Positions 7,865-10,918 of a stretch of 10,918 nucleotides of DNA are shown piece after piece. The notes beneath the pieces are model-generated. The model searched no databases. It had not been told where the DNA came from and saw only the letters and a list, made by a program, of their open reading frames with translations. A program made the position numbers and the translations under genes. Origin of the DNA: Planctomycetota bacterium (lineage in GTDB: Bacteria > Planctomycetota > Phycisphaerae > Sedimentisphaerales > SG8-4); NCBI GenBank assembly GCA_030607345.1, contig JAUWKC010000021.1, positions 1 through 10,918 of the forward strand. The letters are read 5' to 3'. Within the stretch, counting starts at the first letter, position 1; each line of letters starts with the position of its first letter.

Positions 7865-9022
7865 ATGAACACCATATATTTCGATAATAACGCCACGACA
7901 AAAGTAGCCGCGGAAGTGCTGGAGGAAATGAGACCCTACTTTTGTGAGCTTTACGGCAACCCGTCGAGTATGCACACCTTCGGCGGACAAATCGGCGTCA
8001 AAATCCGCAAGGCGCGAGAACAAGTCGCCGCCCTGCTCGGCTGCGAACCGAGTGAAATCATATTTACCGGCGGCGGCACAGAAAGTGACAATACTGCCAT
8101 TATGGGTGTGCTGGCGGCCGCACCAAACAGACGAAAAGTCATTACCACCAGAGTCGAGCACCCCGCCATACTGACCGTCTGCCGCGAGCTGCAAAGTCGT
8201 GGATACACAATCGCAGAACTCGCAGTAGACAAACAGGGTCGTCTCGATACGGCCGAGCTCGAAGAGCAAATCGACGATGACACCGCTATCGTTACGATTA
8301 TGTACGCAAACAATGAAACCGGTGTTGTATTTCCGATTGATAAAATCGCCGAATTAGCTGCGGACAGAGGCGTCGTCTTTCATACCGACGGGGTCCAGGC
8401 CATCGGCAAGATTCCACTTAACCTCTCAAAAAGCAATATCGATTTGCTGAGTCTCTCAGGCCACAAGCTCCACGCACCAAAAGGCATAGGCGCGTTGTAT
8501 ATCAAGAAGGGGACAAGACTGTCACCATATATGTTAGGCGGACATCAGGAAGCAGGCAAAAGAGCAGGTACTGAAAATGTCCCTGGAATAATAGGCCAGG
8601 GCAAGGCTTGCGAGCTTGCCGCAAAAAACATCGAGCAGGAAAACCAGCGAGTAAAATCCCTGCGCGACAAACTTGAAAATGCAATACTCGAAAAATGCCC
8701 CGGCAGCCTGCTCAACGGTGACAAGGAAAATCGCCTGCCCAACACAAGCAATATCAGCTTCGAGTATATCGAGGGCGAAGCAATCCTGCTTATGCTGGAC
8801 AGATACGGCATCTGTGCCAGCAGCGGCTCGGCGTGCACGTCCGGCTCGCTGGAGCCAAGCCATGTTTTGCGGGCGATGGGCGTGCCCTTTACCGCCGCCC
8901 CCGGCTCGGTGCGGTTCAGCTTGAGCAGGTACAACACCGAAGATGAGGTAGATTACACCATCGAAACAATGCCGCAAATAGTGAGCAAGCTCCGCCGACT
9001 CTCACCTTTCGTCGCCGAATAG
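7865..9022 (+). CDS. nifS: cysteine desulfurase, NifS/IscS class I
   Basis: This PLP enzyme removes sulfur from L-cysteine, giving alanine and an enzyme persulfide that feeds NifU. The 385 residues start with the class signature YFDNNATT (5-12). Other motifs are GNPSSMH (31-37), GGTESDN (70-76), catalytic His99 in VEHPA, NNETG (149-153), HTDGVQAIG with Asp175, SGHKLHAPKG with PLP lysine Lys201, RAGTENV (233-239) and the mobile loop SSGSACTSGS with persulfide Cys324. In Azotobacter NifS the equivalent residues are Lys202 and Cys325. The nifU partner directly upstream favours NifS over IscS as a name, although the families overlap. AGAGGT within the end of nifU is the ribosome site. It appears to be the last gene of the operon; a 137-base gap follows. 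Confidence 0.95.
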   Translation: MNTIYFDNNATTKVAAEVLEEMRPYFCELYGNPSSMHTFGGQIGVKIRKAREQVAALLGCEPSEIIFTGGGTESDNTAIMGVLAAAPNRRKVITTRVEHPAILTVCRELQSRGYTIAELAVDKQGRLDTAELEEQIDDDTAIVTIMYANNETGVVFPIDKIAELAADRGVVFHTDGVQAIGKIPLNLSKSNIDLLSLSGHKLHAPKGIGALYIKKGTRLSPYMLGGHQEAGKRAGTENVPGIIGQGKACELAAKNIEQENQRVKSLRDKLENAILEKCPGSLLNGDKENRLPNTSNISFEYIEGEAILLMLDRYGICASSGSACTSGSLEPSHVLRAMGVPFTAAPGSVRFSLSRYNTEDEVDYTIETMPQIVSKLRRLSPFVAE

Positions 9023-9059
9023 GGCAAATCCGGCTTCTATCGCGGCTGTGGGCCTTGCG

Positions 9060-9097
9060 CCAATGTGTACAGGGAGCTGAAAAACTTCTGGCATTGG
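9060..9097 (+). other. imperfect stem-loop after nifS
   Basis: CCAATG (9060-9065) pairs with CATTGG (9092-9097), and inside it CAGGGAG (9070-9076) pairs with CTTCTG (9085-9090) with one bulged G and one G-T pair, around an A-rich loop. It lies 38 bases after the nifS stop, where an operon end is expected. No T-run follows, so it is not a standard Rho-independent terminator. It may stabilise the mRNA 3' end or be chance. Confidence 0.25.
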
Positions 9098-9144
9098 GCT
9101 GGTCGGCCGTATAACATATTCTGACCCTGTTGTACAAGGACATC

Positions 9145-9150
9145 GGAGGT
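9145..9150 (+). promoter_or_regulatory. strong Shine-Dalgarno site fixing the start at 9160
   Basis: GGAGGT lies 9 bases before the ATG at 9160. An in-frame TTG at 9130 would start the protein ahead of this site and add ten hydrophilic residues before the membrane helix, so the ATG is the better start. Confidence 0.7.
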
Positions 9151-9159
9151 TCGACGAAA

Positions 9160-9714
9160 ATGAAAAAAACCTACTTGTTATTCATCGTATTGGTAATGGT
9201 CTTTGCCGGTCTGCTCCTTTTGATGCGACGAAAAGAAACCAAAACGAACATCCGGCTGTTTCTCAAGACAAGAGACGATGTACTGCAGCTTTTGAGCAGC
9301 AACTTCAACGCTTCGCCGGAGGGAACAACGTTCGCCCGAAAGCCTGTCGGGCTCGATAATCTTTTATTTCCGGGCTCGGACCATATCCGGGCCGTGGCCA
9401 GGAGACAGCAATACCACGGCACCAGCAACTTAACCGCTGTTTTAGAGCTGTCCGACACGTTTATCAGCACGACCGACCAGGGCTCCTCTGAAACGTGCGC
9501 CGCTCGAAAGCTATTGGATTTTTTCTCCCAAGGTATTGGAAAGACGGGGCTGCAAAGCCAGGGCTCTCCCGGATGTGGCGGCGTAGGCTATGTCCAATAC
9601 GTCCAACAGAGCTGGCACTGGCAAAACTTTACGATTTACATAATTGCTGAGGTGGTCGTCGACCTGAAGGGAAAAACTGCTTTTATATCATTTAACATAA
9701 TTGAATCACTTTGA
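9160..9714 (+). CDS. hypothetical protein with N-terminal membrane anchor
   Basis: I do not recognise this 184-residue protein. Residues 4-22 form a single hydrophobic segment (YLLFIVLVMVFAGLLLLM) preceded by two lysines and followed by RRKETK, so it could be a membrane anchor or an uncleaved signal peptide. There is no lipobox cysteine. Under the positive-inside rule the RRK stretch after the segment makes the orientation uncertain. The rest is soluble, with two cysteines (113 and 139) that could pair if exported, a Gly/Ser-rich stretch around 125-142, and a C-terminal alternating hydrophobic pattern (about 145-182) suggesting beta strands. It begins 137 bases after nifS and is followed by another small anchored protein on the same strand. 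The GGAGGT site and an open frame with proline-, glycine- and charge-balanced composition support a real gene. No function is proposed. Confidence 0.72.
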   Translation: MKKTYLLFIVLVMVFAGLLLLMRRKETKTNIRLFLKTRDDVLQLLSSNFNASPEGTTFARKPVGLDNLLFPGSDHIRAVARRQQYHGTSNLTAVLELSDTFISTTDQGSSETCAARKLLDFFSQGIGKTGLQSQGSPGCGGVGYVQYVQQSWHWQNFTIYIIAEVVVDLKGKTAFISFNIIESL

Positions 9715-9796
9715 TTCTGCAAAGTTTGCTCGGCCCGTGTTGTTTTCCGGCCCAAAACGTTGGTTTTCGTGACGAGATTGTCTAATATAGGGAGCT

Positions 9797-10330
9797 ATGA
9801 AGGTCAAGTATAAGCTCATCGCAGCGAGCCTGCTTGTAGCGGCTGGCGTGTGCTGGTTCGCGTTTGTTCTCTCCGAACAACAAACCGAAGAGGAGAGAAA
9901 AGCGGATTACTTTGCCGCAGTTACCCGCCTGAATGACCAGCTCCGCAAGGAGTTGAATGGGTATCACAATGCAAATGGTCGGTATCCTCAAGACCTCGGC
10001 GAGCTATCCATTTCGTCACCCACCGGCGAGCCTGACATCCTCGACTATTTTTCCTACATTACCGGCGCCAATTACTACATACTTACCTGGGACGTCCAGT
10101 GGGGCGAGGAGCCGCCGCTTTCACACAAGGAGCACGCCACAAAAGGAAAAGTGATTTTCGTTGAGGATTACGTAGAGGGCCAGCTTTCTTTGCGGGTCGA
10201 ATACCACGATGGCTATGCTCGTCCCGGCTCAAGGGCAGAAAAGCGATACCGCAGCGGGCGCCTGGTTTCCGTAACCGAGTACCGAAACGGCCGGGAAGTC
10301 TCCGAAGAGAAACTGCCAGGGCCGCAGTGA
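9797..10330 (+). CDS. membrane-anchored protein with pseudopilin-G-like stretch and YwqK/MORN-like C terminus
   Basis: The 177-residue protein has one hydrophobic N-terminal segment (about 7-25) and then a charged helix (27-37). Residues 45-70 include NGRYPQDLGEL, which resembles the conserved region of type II secretion pseudopilin GspG-like proteins (helix, then GRYP, then a short turn), and FSYITGANYYIL further on fits the same pattern. The pilin prepeptide motif (G followed by FTLIE) is absent, so it is not a normal pseudopilin. Residues about 125-172 carry YxxG-type units (YVEG, YHDG, YRSG, YRNG), as in YwqK/MORN-2 repeat proteins. GGGAG sits 5 bases before the ATG. It follows the previous gene by 82 bases. 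Export and display at the cell surface are plausible; function is unknown. Confidence 0.72.
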   Translation: MKVKYKLIAASLLVAAGVCWFAFVLSEQQTEEERKADYFAAVTRLNDQLRKELNGYHNANGRYPQDLGELSISSPTGEPDILDYFSYITGANYYILTWDVQWGEEPPLSHKEHATKGKVIFVEDYVEGQLSLRVEYHDGYARPGSRAEKRYRSGRLVSVTEYRNGREVSEEKLPGPQ

Positions 10331-10332
10331 CT

Positions 10333-10918
10333 TCATCGGCGTCCTGCGTTGAGTCCGCCGGGCGATTTGTGGTTCTGGCCTTGCTTTGGTGGTACGAGTT
10401 TGATTTCGAAGATTTGCGGCCAGAGTTTCCCGGTGATGAAGAGCCGGTCGTCTTTGGTATCGTAAGCGATGCCGTTCAGGACGTCGATGGTTCGTCCGTA
10501 TTGTTTGGGTTTGACAATTCCTTTCAGGTCTATCCAGGCGCACACGCGGCCGGTTTTGGGCGATATTGCGGCGATTCGGTCTGTTCTCCAGATGTTCGCG
10601 TAGATTGTTCCTTTTATGTATTCGAGCTCGTTTAGTCCGAGCAGGGGGATGTTGTTGTCGTGGACGCGCAGTTTTCCTGTTGGTTCGAAGGTGTTGGGGT
10701 CGAGGAAATGGAGCATCGAGGAGCCGTCGCTGATTATGAGGCGCTTGTCGTCGTGCGTGATTCCCCAGCCTTGGGTGGCGTACGCAAAGGCGTGCAGCAA
10801 TTCGAAGCTGTTGCTGTCGTAAACGAATCCCCTATGCGATTTCCAGGTTAGCTGTATTATTCGGTTGCGGTGTATTGTTATTCCTTCGCCGAAGTACCTG
10901 TGCTTGAGCTTGCGGCGC
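10333..10918 (-). CDS. glutaminyl-peptide cyclotransferase (beta-propeller type), N terminus cut by window edge
   Basis: The frame is open on the minus strand from the right edge to a TGA at 10333-10335, giving 194 residues of a family usually about 250-290 long; the N terminus, including any signal peptide, is outside. Motifs of the plant/bacterial glutamine cyclotransferase family are clear: YFGEGIT, IIQLTWKSHRGFVYD, YATQGWGIT, LIISDGS, FLDPNTF, LNELEYI, IYANIWRTD, IDLKGI, DVLNGIAYD and TGKLWPQIFEI. These enzymes form a five-bladed propeller and convert N-terminal glutamine of peptides to pyroglutamate with loss of ammonia, usually in the envelope or outside the cell. A TTG at 10800 is internal to the conserved region and is not the start. 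The gene converges on the preceding plus-strand gene with 2 bases between stop codons. The C-terminal tail after FEIKLV is short and basic. Confidence 0.92.
   Translation of the reverse strand, partial: RRKLKHRYFGEGITIHRNRIIQLTWKSHRGFVYDSNSFELLHAFAYATQGWGITHDDKRLIISDGSSMLHFLDPNTFEPTGKLRVHDNNIPLLGLNELEYIKGTIYANIWRTDRIAAISPKTGRVCAWIDLKGIVKPKQYGRTIDVLNGIAYDTKDDRLFITGKLWPQIFEIKLVPPKQGQNHKSPGGLNAGRR

Noticed and set aside
9066..9136. TGTACA repeated at 9066 and 9131 with adjoining GGG and CCC, as a possible operator pair or attachment site
   Set aside because: TGTACA is a common self-complementary hexamer, the arms do not match fully, and no integrase or regulator is adjacent.
9760..9788. TTGGTT-17-TAATAT as a promoter for the gene at 9797
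   Set aside because: The -10 element would abut the ribosome site and give a transcript starting about 2 bases before the ATG, which conflicts with a GGGAG-led start.
9852..9862. Lipobox-like cysteine in the N-terminal segment of the 9797 gene
   Set aside because: The residues before Cys19 are A-G-V; the -1 position should be Gly, Ala or Ser, and the cysteine lies in the middle of the hydrophobic segment.

Overview
The window is a bacterial chromosomal segment of roughly 50% GC, densely coding, with genes on both strands. The large glycosyltransferase fused to an (alpha/alpha)6-type domain, the long serine acetyltransferase, a three-domain NifU and two membrane-anchored orphan proteins suggest an anaerobic or microaerophilic environmental bacterium. 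My best guess is Planctomycetota (Phycisphaerae-like). That is an inference from gene style and was not tested by any search.

Layout. (1) Positions 1-2174, minus strand: a GT4 glycosyltransferase with a C-terminal helical-barrel domain, truncated by the left edge. (2) Positions 2175-2440: a 266-base divergent intergenic region. It holds a good sigma70-like promoter in each direction and a perfect 12-base palindrome over the -10/start region of the rightward promoter. (3) Positions 2441-9022, plus strand: a compact seven-gene run, rrf2 (IscR-like) - cysK - cysE - nadA - metY-like - nifU - nifS, with gaps of 3-27 bases and one overlap. (4) Positions 9160-10330, plus strand: two small N-terminally anchored proteins, one unrecognised and one combining a pseudopilin-G-like stretch with a YwqK/MORN-like tail. 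(5) Positions 10333-10918, minus strand: a glutaminyl-peptide cyclotransferase, truncated at its N terminus by the right edge and converging on the previous gene with 2 bases between stop codons.

The central operon joins steps usually encoded apart. CysE acetylates serine and CysK converts O-acetylserine plus sulfide to cysteine. NifS takes sulfur from cysteine, and NifU assembles it into Fe-S clusters. NadA (quinolinate synthase) is a [4Fe-4S] client enzyme. The MetY-like enzyme offers a further sulfide-fixing route to homocysteine or cysteine. The first gene encodes an Rrf2 regulator with three cysteines in the Fe-S-binding arrangement, so the simplest model is feedback control of cysteine and Fe-S supply by cluster status through the palindrome at the promoter.

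I see no rRNA, tRNA, CRISPR array, insertion sequence, origin or convincing Rho-independent terminator. The families are known ones. The parts most worth a second look are the operon architecture with its putative operator and the two orphan membrane-anchored proteins after it.
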